Below are positions 1 through 10,689 of a DNA stretch of 64,000 nt, one piece after another. A model generated the notes under the pieces. That model saw only the letters and a program-made list of their open reading frames with translations, did no database searches and was not told where the DNA came from. Numbering within the stretch: position 1 is the first letter of the stretch; each line of letters opens with the position of its first letter. The position numbers and the translations under genes were made by a program. Origin of the DNA: Ditylenchus dipsaci (Eukaryota; Nematoda; Chromadorea; Rhabditida; Anguinidae); assembly GCA_004194705.1 (NCBI GenBank), contig SADC01000464.1, forward strand, positions 58,444-122,443, read 5' to 3'.

Positions 1-1140
1 ATGGTACCCGATCACCTGGATAGTGCCCAAATCATCTGGATGTTACCCGAAACACCTATGGTACGCGAATCTTCTGGACAATACCTAAACCACCTGGATA
101 ATACCTAAACCAAAAATTTCTGGCTGAGTAGGGTAGGTGGATTGGATCCCTTTTTTGGTCCTTTCCCACCCTAATATGGCCCTAAATCCCTTCAAAATGG
201 TCAAAATAGGTATATTTGGGTGGTCCCAAAACTCAATTTTTTATTGACTAGAACACAAAAATAATGCCTTTTTCGAGCTTCTGAGGCAATTTTAGATCGA
301 TATAGGGTGTTTGGAAACACTTTTAAAAAAAATTCATTTGGGGGGGGGGGTGTATACTCCGGTAGCGCCGTTTATCCTAATAAAAAGTGAATGGTTAGTG
401 GCGATTGTGATATTTGTCGACCATTTTTGCCATAAAATTTTTTATGAAGGAAGCAATTATACTTGTAAAATAAAAACATTCAAAAGATATCAGCATAAAA
501 AAAAGAAGATATCGCAGAAAAATAAAATTATGAAAAAATGTATCAGCTGGGAGTCGAACCTTTGACATTAAAAAGAAGACCAGTAGTGTAAAGGAAAAGC
601 GTGGCTCAAGCGGGAAGTGATTCCTGCATTATTAGAAAGTAAACATTGCCTTCCGGCTCCGACTTTGACGCAATTCTAAAGCAAAAACAGAAAATTAGAA
701 CGCTTCATACTTTTATAAGAACCAAACTCCAAGTGTTTCTCCATTCTTTTCGCATCTGACTGTAGCCAGCATTTCAGAACTTGCCCAAACCGACCACTGT
801 TAGATTCCCATTTGCATTTCTTTCTTCAACTCGATTATAGTAATTCCAATACCAGGAAAAGGCCTGAATTTGGACATCTAAATTTCCCATCTATAATACG
901 AATAGAGCAGCAGAAAAAAACAGTTTTCAGAAAAAAATTTCGAAGGTCAACTGCATTGAATACTAAAACATAGTATTTCTCCGATTTTCTTTATGGAGAA
1001 ATACTTAGTATTTCTCCGGGGTAATTACCCGGGTAATTACCCGGAGAATTCCCCGGGTAATTACCCATCACTCAACCTTATTACACGGTTAATTTCAAAT
1101 TTGCAAAAGGCGGGGACCAGCCATATTCAAACGAGAATTA
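1..1140. other. Gene-free repeat remnants
   Basis: No gene seen. Degenerate repeats of ACCTGGATAATACC type fill 1-110. At 341-375 a poly-G run is followed by TATACTCC and TAGCGCC, a remnant of the palindromic element found intact near 39.65-39.89 kb. A tRNA B-box-like GGTTCGACTCC lies on the minus strand at 550-560 without a convincing tRNA fold. Palindromic copies of GGGTAATTACCC sit at about 1015-1070. Confidence 0.5.
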
Positions 1141-1159
1141 CAGTAGATGTGCCCTCCTA

Positions 1160-1359
1160 TTAAAGGACCATACTTGTTGATGCAAATGAGAATTTGACAA
1201 AATCAAATGCGCGCGGGACACTTCTCTTTCGCCTCTCACTGTACTCTTTTGAGTCGCTTGAAATAACTCCAAGAGTAGAGTGCAAGACAAAAGAGAAGTG
1301 TCCCGCGCGCATTTGAATTTTCCAAATTCCCATTGTCATCAACAAGTATGGTCCTTTAA
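1160..1359. repeat. Palindromic MITE, GGACCATA family, copy 1
   Basis: Two arms of about 90 bp face each other. The left begins TAAAGGACCATACTTG and the right ends CAAGTATGGTCCTTTA; each contains a GCGCGCGGGACACTTCTC-like stretch. A diverged second copy lies at 52112-52309 with the same outer end and the same ACTCTTTTGAGTC centre. There is no coding capacity. The reading frame across it is only a by-product of the palindrome. Confidence 0.85.
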
Positions 1360-1508
1360 GTAAATATTCTGACCGAAATCGAAGAACAATTGCGAATGTT
1401 GTTGATCACCCAGGTACCACTTATTGAGTTATACCTCTTAAGTACAACTTTTAGGACACCTTAACAAGAGTTTTCTCGGTTACTTCAACTACAAGGTTGT
1501 GAAATATA

Positions 1509-1885
1509 AATGTAAGCAGGAAGTTTTTCTGTGTTTGAAAGGCTATTTGTTGAGAATAAACAGTGTTTATAATAAACGCTGAAAAAGCGTCAAAAACATA
1601 GATAACAGGCAGAAAGAGCGGCAAATAAAATAAATTAGCGGCAAAAAAAATTCAAAAAAATTGCGGCCGAAAAAAGTGAATACGCGTAAAAAAAACTAAA
1701 TTTACGGCAAAAGAAAAATTAAATTTGCGGTGAAAAAAATTAAATTTGCGGCGAAAAAAAGTAAATTTGTGGCAAAATGAAGGAAAAAGTTGCGGCAAAA
1801 AAAGTATTTTTACGGCAAAAAAAAGTAAATTGGCGGAAATTTTATTTGCGGCGAAAAAAAGTCTTTTTACGGCAAGAAAAAAGGT
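1509..1885. repeat. Repeat with a GCGGCAAAAA tandem array
   Basis: A unique-looking leader (GTAAGCAG ... GATAACAGGCAGAAA) runs into an array of about 20-25 bp units with core TTGCGGC followed by an A run (about 1620-1880). The leader recurs inverted at 63800-64000. Short open frames across the array are artefacts of the repeat. Related arrays lie at 17194-17395 and 63790-63860. Confidence 0.8.
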
Positions 1886-2715
1886 TTGCCCGTCGAAACA
1901 TAGGGTGCGTAGGCGTTTGGCCCCTTTTAAGACATTTTTGGCATTCTGCCCTATGTATTTTTTCAGCAACTTGGCCTTATTTTTAAAGGAGTATGCTTTC
2001 CTAGTGCAACGGCAATTGTTGATTTTTGAATTCCGGGGACATAAAATAATAAAAATAATTATGACAAAATTTGCGCAAAATGTTTTTCAAACGCAAACAA
2101 TTTTTTTCGGCAGTCATTTTTGACTTCTCAATTTAATTTTCGGTCGGGTCTGCCGACCTGCTGTTACTTTGTGGTCGCCCATTCGGTTTTTGTGTATGAC
2201 TAGTTCAATAGTAGTGGCTATATCTATTTTTTATGTCTTTTTTGTTTCAGATTATGGAAAGATGAAGCCAAGTTGTTGCCTCGATCCTGATTAGATAAGT
2301 TTTTTATCGATTATTTGCCGTCTTTTTCTTTGTGTTGTTTTTGCGTTTTTAGGTTTCCCAGGGATTCTTGACATCCTCTTTGAATACTGATGGCGGTCGC
2401 CATCCTGATATGCCGAAGCAATTGGAAAGCGCATATATCCTCACCTGCAATGTCTCCTTCGAATTCGAGAAAACGTAGAGACCTCATTTTTTTCTTCCTA
2501 TTTGCAATCCTATACTCTATCTATACTTACACGGGAAAGGCACGACCCGGTGTGGCCTATTAAAAAACGTTATATACCAAAATGTAGCCCTAATTCAGCT
2601 AGTTAAGGAACCGTTCGCAGAATCTGCTATGGATCAATCTACGCTGAGAAATAATCTTTTTAAATTACAAAAAATTGTGTTGACATATAAGTCAAGAACA
2701 ACCCTTTTCAAACAT

Positions 2716-2801
2716 GTGAGTTGGTGGCCGAGTGGATGAGTGGTGCGGCGCCGAACCTATTTCTTTTTTTTCGGGAAAGGTTCGACTCCAGTCGCGTGCA
2801 C
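2716..2801 (+). pseudogene. tRNA-Ser-like sequence in foldback, left arm
   Basis: A good A-box (TGGCCGAGTGG) and a perfect B-box (GGTTCGACTCC) are spaced as in a class II tRNA with a long variable arm. The acceptor stem and the T-stem do not pair, so I call it a tRNA-derived or decayed sequence, not a functional tRNA. Serine is suggested only by the A-box context. Confidence 0.45.
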
Positions 2802-3099
2802 GTCTTTTTATTTTCGGTTTTTTAAAGCTTCACTTTCCTACACAAAATGACACGGGGAGAACAATAAAAATATTTTTAACGTCGTCGGATTTGTAATACA
2901 CATTGTGAACGGTATATATTATATATATTATATATATATGGTATAATCATTGTCATTAATTGTTCGTTGTTCGTAAATGAAATATATACCGTTCACAATG
3001 TGTATTACAAATCCGACGACGTTAAAAATATTTTATTGTTCTCCCCGTGTCATTTTGTGTAGGAAAGTGAAGCTTTAAAAAAACCGAAAATAAAAAAGA

Positions 3100-3184
3100 C
3101 GTGCACGCGACTGGAGTCGAACCTTTCCCGAAAAAAAAGAAATAGGTTCGGCGCCGCACCACTCATCCACTCGGCCACCACTCA
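3100..3184 (-). pseudogene. tRNA-Ser-like sequence in foldback, right arm
   Basis: Mirror copy of the 2716-2801 sequence on the other arm, with the same A- and B-boxes and the same failure of the acceptor and T stems. The two arms differ at only a few positions. Confidence 0.45.
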
Positions 3185-3780
3185 CATGTTTGAAAAGGGT
3201 TGTTCTTGACTTATATGTCAACACAATTTTTTTGTAATTTTAAAAAGATTATTTCTCAGCGTAGATTGATCCATAGCAGATTCTGCGAACGGTTCCTTAA
3301 CTAGCTCAATTAGGGCTACATTTGGTATATAACGTTTTTTAATAGCCACACCCGGGTCGTGCCTTTCCCGTGTTAGCCAAGTCAACTCTCGGCTGTTTAC
3401 AAGAGCGCTGCTGAACGGGAGCGACTTCTGAAAGTTGAGCGTTAGTACATCACTCGTCGAGTTCACAAGATCATTGAACTGAAAAGGCAGGAGTGTGGCA
3501 TTGGCAAAGATGGCAAGCCTAGAAGACTTGTGGTCATCAATCAAAAAATATGTTCTTCGTTGTCTCGAATATTGGCCATCTAGTGTTCTTGTGATTACCG
3601 GGAATCGACCCTCCGTCTCTCGATCTACTGGCTCAGAATGGAATTCTGGGACTTCGTCGTGCTAAGCCTTAAAAAATGGAGCGGCTCCAATTGGCTTGTG
3701 GTGGAGAAGCAGTCAAATCGGTTGATGATATGACTCTTGATGTGTTGGGCTCAGCTGGAAGTGTGTGTGAGCATGTTCTG

Positions 3781-4754
3781 GTTAGTCTGACATTCGATGA
3801 ATTATGTTATTGTTTTTCCGGTACATATCGCAAATTTAAATGGAAGATCAAATAAGCTGGTCAAGCTGGTCAAGTCCACGTCGGGGATATCCGGAAACGG
3901 TAGGATGTGGGCATTGGTTCGCTCAACTTTTATTTGTCTTTCTAAGCCTTGAAACGCTATTTCCAGAAGCTTCTATTTCTGATTTTCAGGTTCAATGGAC
4001 AGGTAAATTTTTTTACACAATTCCTGCTGCCTACAGCTGCACAAGTCGTAAACGCACGTAACGTTAGAATTTTTTCTGTTTTTGTGCCAACTATTGACTT
4101 TTTCGGGCTGTCTGTAGTCGAAGTACCGCTCTCTATGTGCCTTCGTGCTCTATACTCAAACAGTATGGCTAGGCCTGTGTAACATGACCGTCAGAGCACG
4201 TTAACTTGAAAGAAGAGGCTGCCTAGCGAGAGTGGTTATAAGCCACAAACTATTTCACAAAAATCATCTGCTAAATTATATCACTAACTTTTAGGTACAG
4301 TGCTGATTCAGGTATCTTATTCTCATCAAGGTAACTCTTTTTGCTGTCTTTTGTCGATCAGTTTCTTAGGTACTGGACGAATGTTTGCTCAGTTTGGCCA
4401 CTATTCATTACAGCTATAATTAGCTGTTTTCCTAGCAAAGAAACAGAGTGAAACGAATATATTATCTTACTGCTAAAACTGCTAATGGTCAAAAATAAAC
4501 ATATCAGAATTTAAAGTTTGTGTCTGAAACACCATCACATGGTGGAATGGCAACCACATGGAACAACCACAAAGTATCTGTTTGAACATATTAATGCCTT
4601 ATGCAGTTTGAACTTTTTATCTAAGCCGCTCACATATATTGGATAATCTAAAGAAAAAAGGAAGGAGCAGAAAAGTCAGCAGGCAGTCTGTAACACCGTT
4701 TTTTATTGTAAAATTTTCGACAGAAACAATAACAATAATCGATGGGCAGTTGAT
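3781..4754. other. Interior of the Pack-type element, no recognised gene
   Basis: This lies between the CCT6 and proteasome fragments. A possible 5' splice site (GTTAGT) follows the CCT6 exon at 3781. I do not recognise the next CCT6 exon or any other domain. The 3' flank of the proteasome fragment, with an AATAAA on the minus strand near 4706-4711, is at its right edge. Confidence 0.4.
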
Positions 4755-5232
4755 TTAGAACTTTATGTCATCCCAATGGCGAGCTTCATCTTTATCGATA
4801 ATGATCACGCTGAAATTTTTCTGGCTAACCATGGAGCGCTTTTTGATTTCCACCAGGCACTTGTTCAGAGCATCCAGCCATCGGACTCAGAATATCTAGA
4901 AAAGAGCAACTGGGAAAAAAAGTCTCCAAAGCTGTATAAATTACCACTTCTGTACAAGCTGTCCAAGATTGCATAGCAATAACGACCATCCCAATCCGAG
5001 GAGAGATAATTCTAAAAACAGGCAACCACACAAAATATAGTCACTTAGGAGTTTACCTGGTCTGGAATGCCACTGCCCAAGTAATCGATTGAACTGAGGA
5101 CTGCTCCGTTTTTCAATCGATCATTTCTACCAAACAGCAAATTGACTTGTCAGAAGTTTTCGGTGCGCAAGTTGTCAGCAATGCTCTTACAAATCCAGTA
5201 TTACGTAGAAAGAGGGCCCAGCTCGTATCCTG
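4755..5232 (-). pseudogene. PSMB2: Captured fragment of proteasome subunit beta-2
   Basis: Read on minus, the segment gives GYELGPLST, then QVNLLFGRNDRLKNGAVLSS and IDYLGSGIP. After a break come GRYCYAILDSLYRSG and finally LNKCLVEIKKR with FSVIIIDKDEARHWDDIKF before a TAA at 4757-4755. This order matches the C-terminal two thirds of the beta-2 proteasome subunit (PSMB2; pbs-4 in worms), including its closing helix and strand. Several in-frame stops show that the copy is dead. Intron-like gaps remain, so it was captured as DNA. A poly(A) signal follows on minus. It points toward the CCT6 fragment (tail to tail), so two separate loci were joined. Confidence 0.8.
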
Positions 5233-5999
5233 AAAACCAAAAAAAAAAAACCTGCTCGATCCCTCTGCTGTTGCATCAGTATTCAAAGAGGATGTCAAGA
5301 ATCCCTGGGAAACCTAAAAACGCAAAAACAACACAAAGAAAAAGACGGCAAATAATCGATAAAAACTTATCTAATCAGGATCGAGGCAACAACTTGGCTT
5401 CATCTTTCCATAATCTGAAACAAAAAAGACATAAAAAATAGATATAGCCACTACTATTGAACTAGTCATACACAAAAACCGAATGGGCGACCACAAAGTA
5501 ACAGCAGGTCGGCAAACCCGACCGAAAATTAAATTGAGAAGTCAAAAATGACTGCCGAAAAAAATTGTTTGCGTTTGAAAAACATTTTGCGCAATTTTGT
5601 CATAATTATTTTTATTATTTTTATGTGCCCTGGGAATTCAAAAATCAACAATTGCCGTTGCACTAGGAAAGCATACTCCTTTAAGGGCTAAAATAGGGCA
5701 GCTATCTGTAAATCGTTTTCAAGCTATCTGTAAATCGTAAGACATTTTTCAGTCCCGGATAACATGCGCTGGCCTTCCTTGAGCCTAACTTAAAAAAGTA
5801 AGGCCTAAGTGGCTAAAACAATACATAGGGCAGAACGCCAAAAATGTCTCAAAAGGCGCCAAACGCCGTTACGCCGGAACATAGCGTTTGTGCACCTGCA
5901 AACAACAGAAGTTTCAAATTTTGAACGAGGGTCAACTGGCGGCCATCCCAACTGGCGGCTACTATGCCTGCTACCTATTACCCCGACTATCTAAAGGTA

Positions 6000-6095
6000 C
6001 ACTAAGTTGTACCTAAGTTGTGATGGGCGCCAGTTGGGGGCAGCCAGTTGGAATGGCCGCCAGTCGGGGGACGCCAGTTGGAATGGCCTCCAGTT
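6000..6095. repeat. Short tandem repeat, GCCAGTTGGAATG units
   Basis: About four degenerate copies of a roughly 25-bp unit containing GCCAGTTGGAATGGCC or GCCAGTCGGGGGACG. No gene. Confidence 0.7.
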
Positions 6096-6229
6096 GGAAT
6101 TATATCAAAATTTTGATTTTCTGAAACGTTTTCTATTTCCACGATTTTCGTACTGGCGTGGATTATGGGTGGAATTCCGCGAATCGCAACCCTAGTCGGG
6201 CCTCTGGATCGGCCTTAGAATGTGAGAGG

Positions 6230-6610
6230 AAACCCTTTTCGGCAAAAAAAGAACGTCGAACATGGTTTTGAGTACTGGGGACTACCATAGGAATAAATTT
6301 GGTATGCATGATTTTTCATTCATCCAGAGGTACTTTTTAGTGATTTGTGTCTAACGTATGTGTTTTGTGCGCATCTCAACTCCAAGCTACCAGCGCCCCT
6401 TCGGTGGCGCAGGGGGACTTATTATGCGCTCACTCACTTATCTTAGACATGATTCCGAGAAGTACTCTTGATCACAAAATGCAGAAAGAGTCTATTTTTG
6501 CCACGGCCCGAGTTGAAATCCATGGTAGAACAGTCAAAGAATGTCCAAAAAATTTGACCAAAAGGTGGCCCGCTATTATTTCCTTTCCCTCCCAATACAG
6601 CCCATAATCC
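6230..6610. repeat. Palindromic repeat with GCGCCCC..GGGGCGC centre, copy 1
   Basis: Arms share ATTCATCCAGAGG-like and TGATTTGTGTCTAA-like blocks around a GCGCCCCTTCGG centre. Related copies are at about 27400-27680 and 28415-28620. No coding potential. Confidence 0.65.
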
Positions 6611-7130
6611 ATTGAAGATTGCTTTTTCATGTCTTTTTACTTCAAGACTTACAATAGAAGTAGCTATATGTGTGGTTAAAATTATTAAGTGGGGTCAGAC
6701 CCAGTAGCATACAAGTATTAGGTGAGGTATACAGCAGAAGCTATTATTGGGTGAAGTATACGGCAGTATCGTCAAAAATTTATTTCGCGTTTAATACATT
6801 AAAAATCACTATAATCAAGAGTGGTTGGTGGATTTTCAGCTGAAAATGAAATCTGTGGATATGGATATTTGAAAATCACTCTCGTATGCAAGATTCGTGC
6901 TGTCAAGCGAATATTTTAATTAAGGTTTGTAAGATTATATAATTTTGATAATAATCTTTATGCGGCCACATTGCTGCCTTAATTGGCTAAAATCGCCCGA
7001 AGAAGCTAGTATTGCGGCCACACGGCCGCCATTAAACACTCTATTTTAAACACATAAACCCGTCCAACCAAACCAATCAAAATGAGAAACCATATCTGCA
7101 AAAAAATACATTCCACATAATTTTATAGTC
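6611..7130. other. AT-rich gene-free stretch
   Basis: A short direct repeat of GGTGA(A/G)GTATAC(A/G)GCAG at about 6720-6765 and GCGGCCACA motifs at 6960-7025 are the only structure seen. No gene. Confidence 0.4.
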
Positions 7131-7133
7131 AAC

Positions 7134-7139
7134 TTTATT
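7134..7139 (-). promoter_or_regulatory. Poly(A) signal AATAAA
   Basis: AATAAA on minus just downstream of the stop of the last exon-like segment at 7163, as expected for a real 3' end. Confidence 0.4.
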
Positions 7140-7162
7140 TCAGCATGTTGTAACATCAGAAA

Positions 7163-8720
7163 AATCATAATGCGACCATAGAACAAGCATGTTCAAAGAT
7201 TGTTATCGCTGCATCCTTCATCACCATTCCGTCCACCATCACGCTTTTTCTTCTGGTGTCTTTCTCTGGCTTAAACTTGAAAGCAAGCGGCATAAGCTCA
7301 AACCTCAAATAGCAGTCACAACCTTCAAAAAGTTCACTTTCAAATGGTGCGACCTGGAGCAAGACCTTTTAAATACAATTCACACAGAAACGATAACTGA
7401 CCACATGCATGTCCATAAGGCTGGAGTCAGGAATCATCAGGTCAATAAGTGATTGTTTAGGAGTAGCCTTGAACACCACTTTTCACTTCGTCTGTGCGAT
7501 CCCTACCAGGCTTTTGCACAAAGTAGGACTCAAGCCAAAAGTGAGCGCGGAACAGAAAATGTGATCTTGCAGACAACCGGGTTTGGTTGAACTTTATCCA
7601 GAACTTGTTGTTTATTAACTAGAAATATTGTTTACAGAATAGTCAACATTTCGACAACCTACCAGAGCAGAAATTTCAATGTCCAAGAATCGATTTTCTT
7701 CCGAAAGGCATTATCTTACTCATTCTTTGGCAAGATGAATTGATTGGAATTGAGTCGCTGATTCCAAACAACATATCACTAAACGTAATATAGATGTGCA
7801 TTCTGATCAAGACTAAAAAGCTTACTTTCGAAGCGCAGAGATTTTGCTGCAGTACAAGTAAATTTGCATCTGGCTTGCTCCAATTGCTTATTTTGTAGTT
7901 TCGGCGACTGTTTAGGTGAGACGTAACCTTCTGAACAAAGCGTTGCCAAGTGTCGACTCTAAATAAGCACTCTCGACGAAAAATCATAGCCGAAAAGGTT
8001 ACGTAGCTCATCTTCAACGACCTTCTGTGATTTCAACCTTTGTCATCGAAAGCAATTTCTGACTTAAATTGAAATATTCCCGACCATTCAAAAATAGATA
8101 AATCAATACTCCTACCCATGAGTTAGTAACTTTCAACCACAAGACTACCGGTTAAACAGTGAAGCGATTTGACGTAGTTTCCGGCATCCAAGCGATCGCA
8201 TCTCTGAACGCAACTAATTAGCTTGATGACACAGGTATAAATTTAACAGAAATACCGATTGACCCAGTGCATGCGAGCAAAAATAAACTCTTACTAAAAT
8301 TTTTGATTAAACTGAACAACGAAAATAGGTCACGGACATCTCCCTGCCAGAATAAACTTTTACGTCGCAAATAGATCCATCTTCTGGTTGAATATCATCC
8401 ATCACATCAAAGATTGTCTGCAAAACTTAGGGGTATACCGAATTGTACCGCTTAAAGCTGAAGACAAATTCAGCAAGGTATATGGACTCACCTCTCTCCA
8501 CTCTCGTTAGCCAACATGTTCGTTTGTTTTACAAGCCCATCTTGTCGTTTTTCCCTTGATCACTTCATTCGCGTTTTCACAAACATTGGGAGCCGAGTTG
8601 ATTCTACTACTAAAATCGTCGTGTATAGCAGAAGTAGTTTCATATCCAAACAACGTTACCAAAACGTTGAAAAAGTCTCATGCAGAGAACCTTTGCCATA
8701 GAACGATGTATGAATGTGGC
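7163..8720 (-). CDS. Exon-like segments of an unidentified gene (3' end)
   Basis: Several minus-strand stretches look coding and are bounded by splice-like sites. About 8700-8480 reads FGYETTSAIHDDFSSRINSA. About 8392-8330 begins after TTTTGCAG and reads TIFDVMDDIQPEDGS. About 8015-7831 ends at a GTAAGC donor. About 7770-7712 is a short exon between TTTAG and GTAAGA. The last runs from about 7370 to a TGA near 7163 and includes FKFKPEKDTRRKSVMVDGMV. An AATAAA on minus at 7139-7134 lies about 25 bases past that stop. I do not recognise the family, frames across the segments are not all reconciled, and it could be a host gene, a captured fragment or a decayed one. Confidence 0.3.
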
Positions 8721-9039
8721 TACCAACATGGGTTGCTGCCCTAACAACAACCGGTCAGGAAATGAAAACCTGTAGGCAACCACTTATGTTTTGAGTCAAT
8801 TTCTTCGCTACCTCTTGCATAGGAAATCTTCGGTGATTCGTTGACCAATCTTTCTCATAACATTCATTTACAGTATTCGAAGCTCGAAAAAAATTCTACT
8901 CCGCTATTTCATTACTCATATTGCTGATAGCACCTAAAAATTAAGAATAAAGTTGTAGCTTATTATGACTATGGTAAGTCCAAAAACATGAGTTCGAAGA
9001 CGAATTATATGCAAGACAAGATGAATGTGACCAGTGTTT

Positions 9040-9190
9040 CTGAGGACACTTTTTCGCCCTGTGAGTGAGAGTGATTAGAATGAATTTGTCCTCACAGTCT
9101 AGGAGTGAGAGTGAGAATTCAAAAAATTGTCCTCACAAGGTGTGAGTGAGAATTTTTCGTCCTCACAGCTTTGAGTGAGAGTAATAAATA
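9040..9190. repeat. Minisatellite, GTCCTCACA / GTGAGTGAGAG units
   Basis: About four copies of a roughly 45-50 bp unit with TCCTCACA followed by GTGAGTGAGAGT. No gene in it. Confidence 0.75.
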
Positions 9191-9614
9191 AAAGTTTTTT
9201 ATGCTACTCGTTTTTAACCACCCGAAATTACACCGAAAAAACGGCCATTCGAAAGTAAAAATTGCAAATCTAATTGATTCAGTTTTTTACAGGGACACAG
9301 AACAACATGATGAGACTAATGAAAGTGTTAAAAGACTTGTGATTTAATGTTTCTTCGATCCGTCCTCAATGTCGGCTTTAGTCTACTTCTTATATTCGGT
9401 CCAAGTCTCTAAACAGGTCATTATTAATTTTCGATCGTCACACCGCGAACGCTTGAAACCAACTCGTAATTCCTTTTTAAACTCAGCCATAAATAGACAT
9501 TCGATGTGATCTTTTTCTGCCATATGATTATTGCTGACAATGATTACCAGCATGCTAAGAAGACGTGTTTTGGTGATAAATAGTAGAACAGAAAATCAGA
9601 GGAGAGTCAATTTT

Positions 9615-10045
9615 ACCAAGCTTAACGAGCTGATGATGTACGATGGCTGTTGAGTGAATGGAGTCTCCTGAACTTGCAGTTGTGGATTGAGTGCGCTGAT
9701 GGAAGCAAAAAACCATTCTTCTAGACGATGCTGATTCTGCGGATTGCTTGCCAAGATTAGTCTGGAAATTCAATGTTTCTATCGGAATTTCATACAAATA
9801 TTTAGTCCATTAAAATCTCACATGGTTGACTGGCGAACGGAATTGCAGAATGACTTGAGCAAGCAGTTAGACATAATTTACTCCGGACCGGCAAATGTGA
9901 GATTATTCTTCATTCCTCCACCTGCTTCATCGGCTAACTCAAAGCTGTTCTTGCTGTATCTGCTGGTAGTGGAATTGACTTGCTTCTTGATTGTAGAATT
10001 AAGGCTGCCACATGCCTCGCTGTACGCTTGCTTGTTTTTCAGAAA
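9615..10045 (-). CDS. Two exon-like segments, unidentified
   Basis: On minus, about 10045-9883 is open and ends in a TAA near AGPE; it contains EACGSLNSTIKKQVNS and ELADEAGGGMKNNL. About 9769-9618 follows a TTTCCAG acceptor and ends at a GTAAAA donor; it reads SNPQNQHRLEEWFFASISAL and then ETPFTQQPSYIISSL. Composition looks coding but I recognise no family. They may belong to the same gene as the segments at 7.1-8.7 kb; the first segment also has an open frame on plus. Confidence 0.25.
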
Positions 10046-10199
10046 AAAATAAAACATGGTAAAAAAATTAGCATTTGGTTAATTTGAGGAGTCACCTTGT
10101 TTTTTTGCTAACGAAGAAGCGGATCGGAAAGCAACAACAGTAGAACATCTCTAAATTATTAGCCTGAAAAAATTGAGTACGATAAGTAAAAGTTAGACT

Positions 10200-10330
10200 T
10201 CACCGGGACGGGAATCCCGTATCCGGTCCCGGAATTTTCGAAAATCCCGTTCCCGTTTCCCGTTTCCAAAATCAAAAATCCCGTTTCCCGTTTTAGAATT
10301 TCTAAAAATCACGGAAAAATCCCGGTATCA
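10200..10330. repeat. ATCCCGTTTCCCG repeat
   Basis: Degenerate copies of ATCCCGTTCCCGTTTCCC. A similar block lies at 24010-24110. Confidence 0.6.
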
Positions 10331-10344
10331 AACAATATGGAATA

Positions 10345-10535
10345 CAGTCCAGTGTTTTCAAAACCACAGTCACACCTCACCACTCACACAGTGAGGGTCA
10401 CACCTCACATCACACTCACAGTCACACTAAAATCACAGTCACACTTGATGTGAGTGTGACTGTGACTTTAGTGTGACTGTGAGTGTGACTGTGACTTAAG
10501 AACTGTGAGTGTGACTGTGAATATACACGTGAATA
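10345..10535. repeat. CACAGTCACACTAAAGT minisatellite, copy 1
   Basis: Units of CACTCACAGTCACAC turn around near 10445 and continue as the complement (GTGAGTGTGACTGTGAC), so the block is both tandem and palindromic. A second such block is at 14712-14960. Confidence 0.8.
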
Positions 10536-10602
10536 TACAGTCGACGCTCGATATACGATTTGTTTTATAAGGGGGGGTCGTTATATCGAGCGTCGATGTA
10601 CC
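10536..10602. repeat. Small pogo-like MITE
   Basis: Short inverted ends ACAGTCGACGCTCGATATA and TATATCGAGCGTCGATGTA around a centre with a G run. The termini resemble CAGTNNAACCTCGNTATA ends of pogo/Tigger elements. Confidence 0.65.
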
Positions 10603-10689
10603 ACAGTATGCAGTGTGCGCGACTTCATCTTTTCTCAATGTATATCTTCTTAGATGTCTACCAGTAAGATTCTCTAAGCTCAAGCGCGA

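Larger units (their letters stand above)
2527..3375. repeat. Foldback element inside the CCT6 fragment (CACGGGAA ends)
   Basis: Nearly perfect inverted arms of about 390 bp (2527-2930 and 2985-3375) flank a short AT-rich centre of TATATA type. The outer ends read TTACACGGGAAAGGC and GCCTTTCCCGTGTTAG, the same terminus as the foldbacks at 49813-51264 and 54009-55419. Each arm carries a tRNA-like sequence. It appears to have landed in intron sequence of the captured CCT6 fragment. Confidence 0.85.
2383..3780 (+). pseudogene. CCT6: Captured fragment of chaperonin CCT6 (TCP-1 zeta)
   Basis: The first block, 2383-2475, reads [20 protein letters not shown], the CCT6 region before EKTEVNSG. A foldback element (2527-3375) then interrupts what was probably an intron. 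The second block, 3379-3780, gives VNS, KSAAERERLLKVER, then YITRRVHKIIELKRQ, LVVINQK, GIDPPSLDLLAQNGILGLRR and ERLQLACGGEAVKSVDDMT. CCT6 is a subunit of the cytosolic TRiC chaperonin that folds actin and tubulin. The copy is dead: TAG falls within the KVER/YIT stretch, TAA follows RRAKP, and about 50 bp of apparent unspliced intron lies between LVVINQK and GIDPPS. Keeping intron-like DNA argues for DNA-level capture, not retroposition. Only the middle of the roughly 540-residue protein is present. Confidence 0.85.
1887..5885. mobile_element. Pack-type element with long terminal inverted repeats
   Basis: Long inverted arms bound this segment. The left arm is about 1887-2390 and the right about 5276-5885; they match over several hundred bases (for example TTCCCAGGGATTCTTGACAT on the left against its complement near 5305). 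The right arm has a roughly 100-bp insertion at about 5700-5800. The interior has no transposase that I can see. It holds decayed fragments of two unrelated host genes, CCT6 on plus and proteasome beta-2 on minus, plus a nested foldback element. That is the structure of a Pack-type (for example Pack-MULE) element. The superfamily is not established, because I could not fix the exact ends or a target duplication. Confidence 0.7.

Noticed and set aside
1652..2123. Open frames of 70-125 residues on both strands
   Set aside because: They translate the GCGGCAAA array and the arm of the Pack-type element; composition is repeat-like (K/F-rich) and no family matches.
9883..10045. Hydrophobic plus-strand frame in the same place as the minus exon-like segment
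   Set aside because: The minus frame has more protein-like composition; the plus frame was not annotated, although it cannot be excluded.
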